Positions 32,604 through 41,217 of a DNA stretch of 64,000 nt are shown here, piece after piece. A model generated the notes under the pieces. It was given only the letters and a program-made list of their open reading frames with translations, did no database searches and was not told where the DNA came from. Each line of letters opens with the position of its first letter. Within the stretch, counting starts at the first letter, position 1. The translations under genes and the position numbers were made by a program. Location of the stretch: assembly GCA_036260375.1 (NCBI GenBank), contig DASZZZ010000097.1, positions 1-64,000 of the forward strand, read 5' to 3'. The stretch is from DASZZZ01 sp036260375 (GTDB lineage Bacteria; Actinomycetota; CADDZG01; WHSQ01).

Positions 32604-33083
32604 TCAGTCGATGCAGCGCGTCTCGACGCGCGCCACGCCGTCGGGAGCGGGCTCGACCGCGTCCGCGAACGCACGGGCCTCGCTCTCGGAGCCGAAGTAG
32701 AGCGCGACCGCGGCGCTCTGCTCGGGGACGCCGAGCGCGTCCGCCGCGCCGCGATCGCACTCGAGGCTCAACGTGCTCGGCTCGTGGCCCTGCGCCTGGA
32801 GCCGCGCCGCGACGCGTTCGACCTCCGGATCGCCGAACTCGGAGACGGCGAAGTAGACGGCCCACGTGCCGCCGCCGCGCCGGAGGTCGCGGCCCGGCAA
32901 CGGCGTCGCCGCGATCTCCGGCGCGCCCGGCGACTGCGGAGCCGGCGACGCGCCGGGCGGTGATGATCCGCGGGACGCGCCGGGCCGGGCGTCCCCGCCG
33001 CTGCCGCCGTTGCACGCGCCGGCGACGAGCGCGAGCGCGAGCGCCGTCGCGCGCAGGAGACGTCCGTGCCGGTCGAGTCGCAC
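32604..33083 (-). CDS. Putative lipoprotein with SPOR-like C-terminus
   Basis: 159 residues. Short basic start, hydrophobic LLRATALALALVAGAC ending in a lipobox-like Cys, then a Gly/Ser/Pro-rich linker and a roughly 85-residue domain (TWAVYFAVSEFGDPEVERVAARLQAQGHEPSTL...ALYFGSESEARAFADAV) whose beta-alpha-beta layout resembles SPOR or sporulation-related repeats. GTG start with TAGGAT (33090-33095) 6 bases upstream. Convergent with the beta-helix gene. Role unknown. Confidence 0.72.
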   Translation of the reverse strand: MRLDRHGRLLRATALALALVAGACNGGSGGDARPGASRGSSPPGASPAPQSPGAPEIAATPLPGRDLRRGGGTWAVYFAVSEFGDPEVERVAARLQAQGHEPSTLSLECDRGAADALGVPEQSAAVALYFGSESEARAFADAVEPAPDGVARVETRCID

Positions 33084-33183
33084 GACGCGATCCTACGAAC
33101 GCATGCGATCGCGTCCGTAAAGGAACCTTGGCCGCGCTCCGAGCGTTTAACGTAGGGACGCAGCGCGACACGCCGGAGGGACG

Positions 33184-33507
33184 ATGGCGCAAGACCTTCG
33201 TAACCGCGACCAGAGCGAGCAACAGCGACGTCTGACGTCATGGCTCGTCGCGGGTCTGCTCGCCGGCGTCGCGCTCATCGGTCTCCTGGCCATCTTCATG
33301 GTCGTCGTGATCCACTTCGAGCCGCCCGACTGGGTCCAGGTCGCGCTCGGCGTCGGACTCGTGCTCGGCGCGTGCTCGTTCGCGTGGCTGCTGGCGAGCG
33401 CGTTGACGTCGTCGGAGGCGACGCGCGCGCGGGCGCGGCGGGCCGCGGCGCGCGCCAGGCGCGCGGACGAGGGCCCCGAGCTCGGGAGCTATTCAGAGGT
33501 CTCTTGA
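33184..33507 (+). CDS. Small two-pass membrane protein
   Basis: 107 residues with two hydrophobic segments (about residues 20-43, WLVAGLLAGVALIGLLAIFMVVV, and 50-72), a charged N-terminus and an Arg/Ala-rich cytosolic tail. Not recognised. GGAGGGAC precedes the ATG. It is followed without gap by the next ORF, whose TTG overlaps its stop. Confidence 0.68.
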   Translation: MAQDLRNRDQSEQQRRLTSWLVAGLLAGVALIGLLAIFMVVVIHFEPPDWVQVALGVGLVLGACSFAWLLASALTSSEATRARARRAAARARRADEGPELGSYSEVS

Positions 33508-34148
33508 CCGGCCGCATCCCGCCACTCGAAGAGGGCTGGTACCTCATGAGCACCGGCGATCTCGAGCGGGAGCTGAGGCGGTGGCGCGAGCCCGACGCAG
33601 CGGTGCCACCTTCGAACGCGCGCCGTCTCGAGCGCGCCGAGGCGCTGGCGTACCGCGACGCCGGCAACCTGCCCGACGAGCTCGGACGCACGCTGCGGCT
33701 CGTGCTCGTCGCCGACGACGCTCGCGACGTCGCGGCGCTCGACGACAAGCGACGACGCTACGAGCCGGACTACCACCGGCCCCCGACGTGGCGGCGCGCC
33801 GGCTCCGCGCCGGTCAACGTCGTGCCGTTGCGCGCCCCCGGCGTCGGCGGTCCCGCGGCGGGCCCGTGGTGGGAGCAAGCCGACGTCGCCGAGCTCGAGT
33901 CCGAGTGGCGGCGGACAGGCGCGGTCGCCGGCGTCGCGGTGCCGCGGGAGTACCGGTCGTTCGTGCTCAAGACCGTCGCCGCGCTCCGCGCCGCCGGTGA
34001 GCCCGTGACGCCCGACTCGATCGCCGACTCGATCGCGCGCTGGCTCGCGCCCGACGACGCCGCTCGCATCCGCGCCGCGCTCCGTGCCGCCGACCCGGCG
34101 CGCACGCGCGCCGGGTGGCGCGGCCGCCGGCGCGCGCCCGACGGCTAG
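33504..34148 (+). CDS. Hypothetical protein with conserved-looking GWYLMSTGDLERELRRWR start
   Basis: About 214 residues if it starts at TTG 33504 (overlapping the upstream stop), or 200 from ATG 33546; GAAGAGGG before the ATG makes the choice open. It is charged and rich in Arg and Ala. The C-terminal part (ESEWRRTGAVAGVAVPREYRSFVLKTVAALRAAGEPVTPDSIADSIARWL) looks helical and may bind nucleic acid or protein. No known domain is recognised. Convergent with the PadR gene, whose end it overlaps by four bases. Confidence 0.62.
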   Translation: MTGRIPPLEEGWYLMSTGDLERELRRWREPDAAVPPSNARRLERAEALAYRDAGNLPDELGRTLRLVLVADDARDVAALDDKRRRYEPDYHRPPTWRRAGSAPVNVVPLRAPGVGGPAAGPWWEQADVAELESEWRRTGAVAGVAVPREYRSFVLKTVAALRAAGEPVTPDSIADSIARWLAPDDAARIRAALRAADPARTRAGWRGRRRAPDG

Positions 34149-34762
34149 CCCGTGCGGCGCTCGTCGGCGCGCGAACGCAACGCCGGCTCCAGTTGGTCGA
34201 GGAGCTCCAGCGCGCGGGCGGCCCACGCGAGCTCCGCGTCGGCGAGCGCGACGAGACGGTCGAACGCGAGCGCCTTGAACCCGATCAGCGCGTCGTGGTC
34301 GCCAGGCGGTCGCTTCTCGAGACGCTTGCGAATGAGCGCGGCGCGGCGCTCTCGGATCGCCTCGGCGATGTTCTGCCACTGCCGCCGGGCGCGCTCGTAG
34401 TACGCGACGTGGTCGTCGAGCTGCGCACGCACCGAGTCGGGCGATGCGATGTCGAAGAAGGCCGCCTTGAGACTGACTGCGTCGCGAAACGGACCGTGGG
34501 CGACGACGCGGTTCGCCCAGTCCTCGAGCTCGCGCTCCCCGGCGGCGGTTATCGAGTACACGCGCTTCTCGGCGCGTTGACCGCGCGGCAGGACGTTGGC
34601 TTCCACGAGACCTTCCCGCTCCATCTCGCGCAGCTTGGGATAGATCTGGCTCTGCGGCGCCGACCAGACGAATGCCACGGAGCTGTCGAACAGCTGCACG
34701 AGGTCGTAGCCGCTCATCGGCTCCGCGCTGAGCACGCCGAGGATTGCGTGTCGCAGCGACAT
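34145..34762 (-). CDS. PadR-family transcriptional regulator
   Basis: 205 residues. N-terminal winged helix (MSLRHAILGVLSAEPMSGYDLVQLFDSSVAFVW...IYPKLREMEREGLVEANVLP) followed by the VirR/AphA-type C-terminal coiled-coil domain with HVAYYERARRQWQNIAEAI. GGAAGGAGG precedes the ATG. It is divergent from the FAH-LLM-cupin-DLH-symporter genes and probably controls them in response to a phenolic-like ligand, as PadR itself does. The gap has an AT-rich GTATATATATGTGTATGG stretch near 34830. Confidence 0.92.
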   Translation of the reverse strand: MSLRHAILGVLSAEPMSGYDLVQLFDSSVAFVWSAPQSQIYPKLREMEREGLVEANVLPRGQRAEKRVYSITAAGERELEDWANRVVAHGPFRDAVSLKAAFFDIASPDSVRAQLDDHVAYYERARRQWQNIAEAIRERRAALIRKRLEKRPPGDHDALIGFKALAFDRLVALADAELAWAARALELLDQLEPALRSRADERRTG

Positions 34763-34928
34763 CCGACAGCCTCCTTCCCACCGCGGGGCCGGCACCCGCC
34801 CGCCCGTGTTCGTGGTCCCGCGCGAGTCAGTATATATATGTGTATGGACGTACGGATAGTTCGCCGGGTGGTCTCGGCCCCCCTCGACCGCCCGGCGAAC
34901 ACCCCCGTTTCGAGAGAAGCTACCCGTC

Positions 34929-35768
34929 ATGAAGCTCGCCACGCTCAGGATCGACGGCGGGACGCGCGCCGTGCGCGTCGACGGCGACCGCGCGCTCGAC
35001 CTCGGCTGCGCCGACGTCGGCGAGTGGCTGGCGCGCCGTGCCGCGGGGCGCGCCGCGTCCGACGTCGGCGACGACCTCGGGCCGGTCGACCACGCGCGCT
35101 TCGCGCCGCCTGTCTTGCGGCCGTCGAAGATCGTGTGCATCGGGCACAACTACCGCACTCACATCGAGGAGATGGGCCGCTCCGTGCCCGACTACCCGAC
35201 GCTGTTCGCCAAGTTCGCGCGCGCCCTCGTCGGCGCGCGCGATCCGATCCTGCTCCCGCCCGAGAGCGAGGCCATGGACTGGGAGGCGGAGCTCGCGGTC
35301 GTCGTCGGCGCGCCGGTGCGGCGCGCGACGCCCGACGGCGCGCGCGCGGCGATCGCGGGCTACACCGTCCTCAACGACGTCACCGCGCGCGACTGGCAGC
35401 GCCGGACGCCGCAGTGGCTCCAGGGCAAGACGTTCGAGGGCACGACCCCGATCGGCCCGGTCGTCGTCACGCCCGACGAGGTCGACCACGCCGCGGACCT
35501 CGCCGTCCGCTGCGAGGTCAACGGCGCCGTCATGCAGCACGCGCGCACTTCGGACCTGCTGTTCGGGCCGGCCGAGGCGATCGCGTACGTGAGCCGCATC
35601 GTGACGCTCGAGCCCGGCGACGTCGTCTCGACCGGCACGACCGGCGGGGTCGGAGCGGCGCGCGAGCCGGCCGTGTTCCTGCAGCCTGGAGACGAGGTGC
35701 GGACGTCGATCGAGGGCATCGGAGAGCTCGTCAACGTCTGCGTCGCCGAGGCGGTGGAGCACCCGTGA
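34929..35768 (+). CDS. Fumarylacetoacetate hydrolase (FAH) family protein
   Basis: 279 residues. KIVCIGHNYRTHIEEMGR and YPTLFAKFARALVGARDPI open the FAH fold; DWEAELAVVVG contains the metal Glu, GYTVLNDVTARDWQRR and QGKTFEGTTPIGPVVVTPDE follow, and the end is TTGGVGAAREPAVFLQPGDEV. Relatives hydrolyse fumarylpyruvate, acylpyruvates or 2-hydroxyhepta-dienedioates from aromatic ring cleavage. First gene of a six-gene co-oriented set; the next start overlaps its stop. Confidence 0.9.
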   Translation: MKLATLRIDGGTRAVRVDGDRALDLGCADVGEWLARRAAGRAASDVGDDLGPVDHARFAPPVLRPSKIVCIGHNYRTHIEEMGRSVPDYPTLFAKFARALVGARDPILLPPESEAMDWEAELAVVVGAPVRRATPDGARAAIAGYTVLNDVTARDWQRRTPQWLQGKTFEGTTPIGPVVVTPDEVDHAADLAVRCEVNGAVMQHARTSDLLFGPAEAIAYVSRIVTLEPGDVVSTGTTGGVGAAREPAVFLQPGDEVRTSIEGIGELVNVCVAEAVEHP

Positions 35769-36670
35769 CGCTCTCGGTCGGCGTCGCGCTGCCGCAGGTG
35801 TGGTCCGGGCGCCGTCCCGACGCCGGCGACGTCCGCGCGTTCGCGGCGCGCGCCGAGGCGCTCGGGTTCGACGCGCTGTGGACGATGGAGCTCACGTCGG
35901 CCCCCGTGCTCCAGCCGCTGCCGCTGCTCGCCCACGTCGCGGCCGTGACGACGCGCGTGCGGCTCGGCGTCGCGGTCTTGCTGACCGCACTGCGGTCGCC
36001 GTACGCGCTGGCGCAGGAGACGGCGACGATCGACCAGCTCAGTGGCGGCCGTCTCGACGTCGGCGTGGGCTACGGGAGCAACGAGGCGCTCTTCCCGCTG
36101 CACGGGCTGCCGAGCGCGCGACGGCTGTCGCGCTACGTCCAGGGTCTCGACGTCCTGCGGCGGCTGTGGAGTGGGGACGCGGTGTCGCACCACGGCTTCT
36201 GGGACCTCGACGGCGTCCGTCTCGAGCCACGCCCGGTCCAACGGCCGCACCCCCCGCTGCTGTTCGGCGCCCGCCGCCGCCCCGCGCTCGCGCGCGCGGT
36301 CGAGCTCGGCGACGGCTGGATCGGCTCCGGCTCCGCGTCGTGGGACGAGTTCCACGACAGTCTCGCCACGCTGCGCGAACTGCTCGACGAAGCCGGGCGC
36401 GAGCGATTCACGATCGGCAAGCGGATCTACCTGTCGCTCGCGCCGTCGGGACGCGACGAGCGGATGAGGGAGTGGTTCGCGTCCAACTACGGGCGCGCCC
36501 ACCTCGCCGACAGCGTCACGATCGTGGGCTCGCCCGCGGTCGTCGCGGAGCGCCTCGCGGCGCTCGTCGACGCCGGCCTCGACCTGCTGCTCCTCAACCC
36601 GATCCACGACGAGCCGGAGCAGCTCGAGGCGCTCGCGTCCGAGGTCGTCCCCCTCGTCCGGCGCGCCTGA
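35765..36670 (+). CDS. LLM-class flavin-dependent oxidoreductase
   Basis: 301 residues, luciferase-like TIM barrel: ALGFDALWTMELTSAPV, VRLGVAVLLTALRSPYALAQETATIDQLSGGRLDVGVGYGSNEALF, PPLLFGARRRPALARAVELGDGWIGSGS. GTG start overlaps the FAH stop (GTGA). A monooxygenase or dehydrogenase role in the same catabolic route as the FAH protein is inferred from coupling. It is distinct from the LLM protein at 23609. Confidence 0.9.
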   Translation: MTLSVGVALPQVWSGRRPDAGDVRAFAARAEALGFDALWTMELTSAPVLQPLPLLAHVAAVTTRVRLGVAVLLTALRSPYALAQETATIDQLSGGRLDVGVGYGSNEALFPLHGLPSARRLSRYVQGLDVLRRLWSGDAVSHHGFWDLDGVRLEPRPVQRPHPPLLFGARRRPALARAVELGDGWIGSGSASWDEFHDSLATLRELLDEAGRERFTIGKRIYLSLAPSGRDERMREWFASNYGRAHLADSVTIVGSPAVVAERLAALVDAGLDLLLLNPIHDEPEQLEALASEVVPLVRRA

Positions 36671-36722
36671 CGGCCCCGGGCGGCGCCCGACGCGCCCTCC
36701 GGGGCCGCCGTCGTTCCGGCTC

Positions 36723-36790
36723 TTGACACGATTCGGATCGTAGTGCTACGTAGACCGGTACAAAGATACCTATCTTCAGATAGATAGGTA
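36723..36790 (+). promoter_or_regulatory. Promoter and operator-like repeat before the cupin gene
   Basis: Consensus -35 TTGACA at 36723-36728; a weak -10 near 36747. Further down TACCTATCT (36767-36775), TCAGAT, AGATAGGTA (36782-36790) form a perfect 9-bp inverted repeat, placed just downstream of the likely transcription start and before the Shine-Dalgarno. It looks like a repressor site within the operon, possibly for the PadR regulator encoded at 34145. Confidence 0.6.
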
Positions 36791-36821
36791 CCGACGTCCG
36801 CTCTACCGGGGAGGGAGTCGC

Positions 36822-37475
36822 ATGTCGATCCGCGAAGGGGACGCTCGCACCAACGGCCACGCCGCGGAGCGCGCCGCCCGCGTCGCCGCCGCCGTCCGGC
36901 GCGTCGAGTCGATGCCGTCCGTCACGGAGACGAACGAGGTCGCCAAGATCCTCACGGCGGACGAGTACTTCAAGGTCGTGCGCAAGAAGGACACGCGTCC
37001 GGCGTTCTGGAAGTTCTCCGACGTCAAGGGCGTCCTCGACGAGCTCGGCAAGGACCCGATACGAGAGGCCGAGCGGCGCTTCTGCACGACCGTCAACGCC
37101 GACACCGAGGAGCTCGTCGGAGCGTCGCCGTTCATCTTCATCGGATGGCAGGTCATCCACCCCGGCGAGCACGTGCCGCCGCACCGCCACAACTCGGTGG
37201 CGATCTACCACATCCTCCAGGGCACCGGCTACACCGTCGTGGAGGACGTCAAGTACCACTGGGAGCGCGGCGACACGCTCGCGTGCCCGGCGTGGGCGTA
37301 CCACGAGCACTTCGCCGAGGGCGACGAGGACACGATCATGTACGTCGTCCAGGACATGCCGATGCTGGCGGCCGGCCGCATGCTCTTCTGGGAGGAGCCC
37401 ATGGGCCAGGAGAACATCCGGCACATGGTGCAGGGCACGAGCCGGTCGTGGAGCGTCACGCGCGGGGACGTGTGA
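36822..37475 (+). CDS. Cupin protein, gentisate-dioxygenase-like
   Basis: 217 residues with one clear cupin barrel at the C-terminal half: HPGEHVPPHRHNSVAIYHILQGTGYTVVE (HxH metal ligands) and WERGDTLACPAWAYHEHFAEG (second cupin motif with His). The HRHNSVAIYHILQG pattern is that of gentisate and 1-hydroxy-2-naphthoate dioxygenases, but the protein is about half their length, so it may be a single-cupin ring-cleaving enzyme or isomerase. GGGGAGGGAG before the ATG. It has its own upstream promoter region. Confidence 0.82.
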   Translation: MSIREGDARTNGHAAERAARVAAAVRRVESMPSVTETNEVAKILTADEYFKVVRKKDTRPAFWKFSDVKGVLDELGKDPIREAERRFCTTVNADTEELVGASPFIFIGWQVIHPGEHVPPHRHNSVAIYHILQGTGYTVVEDVKYHWERGDTLACPAWAYHEHFAEGDEDTIMYVVQDMPMLAAGRMLFWEEPMGQENIRHMVQGTSRSWSVTRGDV

Positions 37476-37479
37476 CCCC

Positions 37480-38202
37480 ATGGGCGAGTTCGTCGACTTC
37501 GACGCGCCGTCGGGCAGCACGTGCGGCTACCTCGCGCGGCCCGAGGGCCGCGGTCCGCATCCCGCGGTCGCGCTCGCCCCGGCCATCGCCGGCGTAAACG
37601 ACTACGTCAAGAACGTCGCGACGGCGCTTGCGGACGCGGGCTATGCGTGTCTTGCGATCGACTACCACGCGCGCTCCGACGGTCCACCCGACCTCGGCGA
37701 CGTGCAGAAGGTCATGGCCGCGGTCGCCGCGGTCGACGACGGCGTCGCGCTGTCGGACCTGCAGGCTGCGCGCGACCATCTCGCGACGCAGGACTTCGTC
37801 GACGCGGAGCGCGTCGGCGTGGTGGGGTTCTGCATGGGTGGCTCGTACGCGCTCATGGCCGCCGCGCGCGTGGAGGGAATCCGCGCCGCAGTCGGCTTCT
37901 ACGGCCTGCTGCGGTACCGCCAGAAGAGCGCCACCAAGCCGCTGTCGCCGCTCGACGTCGTCGACGACGTGCGCGTGCCTTATCTCGGCCACTACGGCGA
38001 GACCGATCACCTGATCCCGCTCGACGACGTCGAGGAGCTGCGCGCGCGGCTGTTGGGGCGCCCGGCGGAGGTCTACACGTATCCGGGGGCCGGGCACGCG
38101 TTCCACGAGAGCTTCCGGCCGGACGTCTACCGTCCGGTCGCCGCGTCGGCGGCGTGGGAGCGCACGATGACGTTCCTCGGCTGGTACCTGGGAGGTAAGT
38201 GA
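37480..38202 (+). CDS. Dienelactone hydrolase family protein
   Basis: 240 residues, alpha/beta hydrolase. Nucleophile elbow VVGFCMGGSYAL with Cys in place of Ser, as in dienelactone hydrolase; acid in HYGETDHLIPLDD; His in YPGAGHAFHESF. It hydrolyses enol-lactones in aromatic degradation in known cases. It follows the cupin gene by four bases and overlaps the next small gene. The YHARSDGPPDL loop may define specificity. Confidence 0.88.
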   Translation: MGEFVDFDAPSGSTCGYLARPEGRGPHPAVALAPAIAGVNDYVKNVATALADAGYACLAIDYHARSDGPPDLGDVQKVMAAVAAVDDGVALSDLQAARDHLATQDFVDAERVGVVGFCMGGSYALMAAARVEGIRAAVGFYGLLRYRQKSATKPLSPLDVVDDVRVPYLGHYGETDHLIPLDDVEELRARLLGRPAEVYTYPGAGHAFHESFRPDVYRPVAASAAWERTMTFLGWYLGGK

Positions 38203-38447
38203 TGCCTCGGTCGCGTCCGCTTGCCTACGCGTTGCTCGCCGCCCTTCTCGTCGCGGCGTTCGACGTGTGGAACTGGGAGCGCATCGAACCGTTGCTGTTC
38301 GGATGGATGCCCGTGGGCCTGTGGTGGCAGGTGCTCGTCACCATGCTCGCGGTGCCGGTGATGGCGTACCTCTTCTGGGTGTTGTGGCCCGACGACGTCG
38401 ACGACGCGTGGGCGGCCCCCGCTCCGCGCGACGGGAAGGAGGAGTGA
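38202..38447 (+). CDS. Small membrane subunit next to the sodium symporter
   Basis: 81 residues with two hydrophobic segments (about 7-25 and 39-63) and an acidic C-terminus. Position and layout match the small proteins (DUF3311-like) usually encoded directly before SSS-family symporters. GGAGG ends 6-7 bases before the ATG, which overlaps the previous stop. A helper or subunit of the symporter is inferred. Confidence 0.75.
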   Translation: MPRSRPLAYALLAALLVAAFDVWNWERIEPLLFGWMPVGLWWQVLVTMLAVPVMAYLFWVLWPDDVDDAWAAPAPRDGKEE

Positions 38448-38448
38448 C

Positions 38449-39993
38449 GTGTCCGGCAAGGCGCTTGGCCTCGCGGTCGTCGCGCTCTACTTCGCCGCGG
38501 TGGTCGTCGTCGGCCACCTCTCCAACCGCATGCTCCGCCGCAACCGCGAGGACTTCTTCCTCGCGAGCCGCTCGTTCGGCGTCGCGCTGCTGTTCTTCGC
38601 GGTGCTCGGCACCAACCTCTCCGCGTTCGCCATGCTCGGCGCGCCGGGGGCCGCGTACCGCTACGGCGTCGGCGTCTACGGCATGGTCGCGGCCGGTCTG
38701 TCGATAACGTTCCCGCTGCTGTTCTACTTCGTCGGCCACCGCGTGTGGCTGCTCGGCAAACGCTACGGTTACTCCACGCCGGTGCAGATGTTCGCCGACC
38801 GCTTCGAGAGCCCGACGGTCGGCGTCGTCGTCTTCGTCGTCATGGTGGCGTACACGATCCCGTACGTCGTCATCGGCCAGATCGGTTCGGGCCTCGCGCT
38901 GTCGGGCGCGACCGACGGCGCGATCCCGTACTGGGCCGGCTCCCTCGCCGTGACCGTCGTCGTCGGCCTGTACGTCGCGCAGGGAGGCATGCGCGCGACC
39001 GCGTTGACCAACGCCGTCCAGGTCCTCGTGTTCATGGCGTTCCTCGTGACCGCCGCGGTGCTGGTGCCGCCGGCCCTCGGCGGCGCCGACGAGCTCGGGC
39101 GCGAGCTCGTCGAGCGGCGCCCCGATCTGCTCCGCCGCAGCGCGCACGTCCAGACGTCGCCGATCGCGTGGATCATGCAGGTGTTCACGTTCAGCGCGGC
39201 CATGATGTGCTTCCCGCAGATATTCGTGCGCATGCTCGCGGCCCGCAGCGGGCGCGTCATCCGCAACATGGCGGTGCTGTACCCGCTCGGGTTCCTGCTC
39301 ACGTTCCTGCCCGCGATCTCGCTCGCGGTGTGGGGCTCCGTCGCGGTGCCCGGGCTCGACGGGCAGGGCGCCGACAACGTGATCATCGTGCTGATGCAGC
39401 GCTTCATGCCCGCGGCGCTCGCGGGGTTCGCGCTCGCGGCTCTCTTCGCCATGATCATGAGCACGATGGACGCGCAGGTGCTCGCGCTGTCCCATCTGTT
39501 CACCACGGACATCGCCGACCGTCTCCTGCGCGGCCGCGTGGCGGGCGACGAGCTCGGCGTCAAGGTCGGCCGGTGGTTCGTCGCAGTGGTGCTGGCCGTC
39601 GGGTTCGGCGTCAGCCTCGTGCCGAACCAGAGCATCTTCGACGTCGCGAACTTCGCGTTCACGGGGTTCGGCGTCGTGTTCCCCGTCCTCGTCGGCATGC
39701 TCTACTCGCGTCGCCTGAACAAGCAGGCGGCACTGGCGGGGCTCGTGACCGGCTCGGTGCTCGCGCCGCTCGCCTACTTCGGCGTCCTCGACCTCGGTCC
39801 GTTGCCGTCGCTGCCCGTCGTCGCCATCGAGACGGTCGTGATGATCGCGGTCGCCGCGACGACGCGTCCTCAGCCCGACGCGGCGGACAGGTTCGTCGGG
39901 TTCCTGCGGTCGACGTTCGCGCGCGGACGAACCCGCGCCGTGGGCCCCGAGATCGTCCCGACGGGGCTCACGGGAACGGGCCTCGAGGCCTGA
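38449..39993 (+). CDS. Sodium:solute symporter (SSS family)
   Basis: 514 residues, about thirteen membrane segments. RNREDFFLASRSFG is the typical loop after segment one; GAAYRYGVGVYGMVAAG and ALAALFAMIMSTMDAQVLALSHLFTTDI (with the Na-site SSS-like S/T residues) match the family. It would import an organic acid or similar substrate for the enzymes encoded just upstream. GTG start one base after the preceding stop. Confidence 0.93.
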   Translation: MSGKALGLAVVALYFAAVVVVGHLSNRMLRRNREDFFLASRSFGVALLFFAVLGTNLSAFAMLGAPGAAYRYGVGVYGMVAAGLSITFPLLFYFVGHRVWLLGKRYGYSTPVQMFADRFESPTVGVVVFVVMVAYTIPYVVIGQIGSGLALSGATDGAIPYWAGSLAVTVVVGLYVAQGGMRATALTNAVQVLVFMAFLVTAAVLVPPALGGADELGRELVERRPDLLRRSAHVQTSPIAWIMQVFTFSAAMMCFPQIFVRMLAARSGRVIRNMAVLYPLGFLLTFLPAISLAVWGSVAVPGLDGQGADNVIIVLMQRFMPAALAGFALAALFAMIMSTMDAQVLALSHLFTTDIADRLLRGRVAGDELGVKVGRWFVAVVLAVGFGVSLVPNQSIFDVANFAFTGFGVVFPVLVGMLYSRRLNKQAALAGLVTGSVLAPLAYFGVLDLGPLPSLPVVAIETVVMIAVAATTRPQPDAADRFVGFLRSTFARGRTRAVGPEIVPTGLTGTGLEA

Positions 39994-40060
39994 CGAGTGT
40001 GCGTCGCGGGGGCGAGCGCCCGGCCGTCCCCGTGACGCGCGCCCGGCCCCCGTGAGCGCG

Positions 40061-41110
40061 TCACGCGCGTTCGAGACGCGGCAGCACGACCTGCTGCGCC
40101 ACGAGCTTTATCGACGCGGCCGCGGGGATCGCCATCAGCGCGCCCACGAAGCCGAGCATGCTGCCGCCGACGAGAGCCGCGAGCAGTACGGCGGCGGGTG
40201 AGATGTCGACCGCCTTGGTCATCACGCGCGGCGCGATCACGTAGTTCTCGACCTGCTGGTAGACGACGAAGTAGACGAGCGTCGCGATGCCGACGGTCGT
40301 CGAGTCGAAGAACGCGACGATGACCGCGGGGATCGCGCCGAGTGTCGCGCCGACGAGGGGGATGAGGGCCGCGATCGAGACCCACAGCGCGAGCGCGACC
40401 GGGAACGGGACGCCGGCGATCGCCAGGAACACGAACGCCAATGCGCCGGCGACGAGCGCGACGGTGACCTGTCCGGCGATGTAGCCGCCGATCTTCTCGA
40501 GCACGGGGTCGAGCAACGCCGCGACGCGCTCCCGGCGGCTCGCGGGCACCAGCCGCAGAGAGCCGTGGCGGATGCGCGACAGGCTCAGCAGGAAGTAGAT
40601 CGTGAGGATGACCACGGTGAGGACGTTGAACAGCTGCCCGAGCACGGATCCGGCGAACCCGAGGATCCGGCCGAACGATCCGCCGATCGTGCTCGGGATC
40701 TGGCCCACCGCCTTCTCGAGCCGCGTCGCCAGCTGGTTCTCGGTGACCCAGTCCGACAGAAGCGTGTTGTCCTGGGCGATGTCTCGGACGTAGTCGGGGA
40801 AGTCGCGGGCGAAGTCGGCGACCTGGCGGGCGAGCGGCGGCACGACGGCCATCGCGAAGGCGACGAGGAACGCGAGCGCGGCCAAGAAGATCGTGCCGAC
40901 GGCGGCGCCGCGCGACAGGCCGAAGCCCTCGAGCCGCCGCACCGCCGGGTCGAGGCCGGCGGCGAGGAACGCCGCGACCAGCACCAGCACGAGCACCGAC
41001 CGCACGAGGTAGACGGCGTAGAGCACGACCAGCGTCGCGACGACCGTGACGACGATGCGCACGACCGTCGCGGTCGACGGGCCGTCGCGCGCGGAAGACC
41101 TCGTCGCCAT
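40061..41110 (-). CDS. AI-2E (PerM/TqsA) family transporter
   Basis: 349 residues from ATG 41110; a TTG four codons earlier is possible. About eight membrane segments in the AI-2E pattern: VLVLVAAFLAAGLDPAVRRLE near residue 40, a long amphipathic middle (FARDFPDYVRDIAQDN...), and ALWVSIAALIPLVGATLGAIPAVIVA with the conserved P-x-G segment near residue 250. Family members move autoinducer-2, peptides or ions. Substrate unknown. Divergent from the aminotransferase gene. Confidence 0.9.
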   Translation of the reverse strand: MATRSSARDGPSTATVVRIVVTVVATLVVLYAVYLVRSVLVLVLVAAFLAAGLDPAVRRLEGFGLSRGAAVGTIFLAALAFLVAFAMAVVPPLARQVADFARDFPDYVRDIAQDNTLLSDWVTENQLATRLEKAVGQIPSTIGGSFGRILGFAGSVLGQLFNVLTVVILTIYFLLSLSRIRHGSLRLVPASRRERVAALLDPVLEKIGGYIAGQVTVALVAGALAFVFLAIAGVPFPVALALWVSIAALIPLVGATLGAIPAVIVAFFDSTTVGIATLVYFVVYQQVENYVIAPRVMTKAVDISPAAVLLAALVGGSMLGFVGALMAIPAAASIKLVAQQVVLPRLERA

Positions 41111-41217
41111 GTCGCAAACCAACCACGGCCGTGACGACGCGGGGCGGATTTTGCGCCAGGGCCGGGGGTCGCGCTCCGGTACTGTGGGCGCCAGCGCCGA
41201 ACGCGAGGAGGTTGCCG

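Noticed and set aside
34115..34928. Open frame running rightward through the PadR gene into the LLM gene
   Set aside because: It is antisense to PadR and lacks a start near the LLM domain; the LLM gene begins at GTG 35765.
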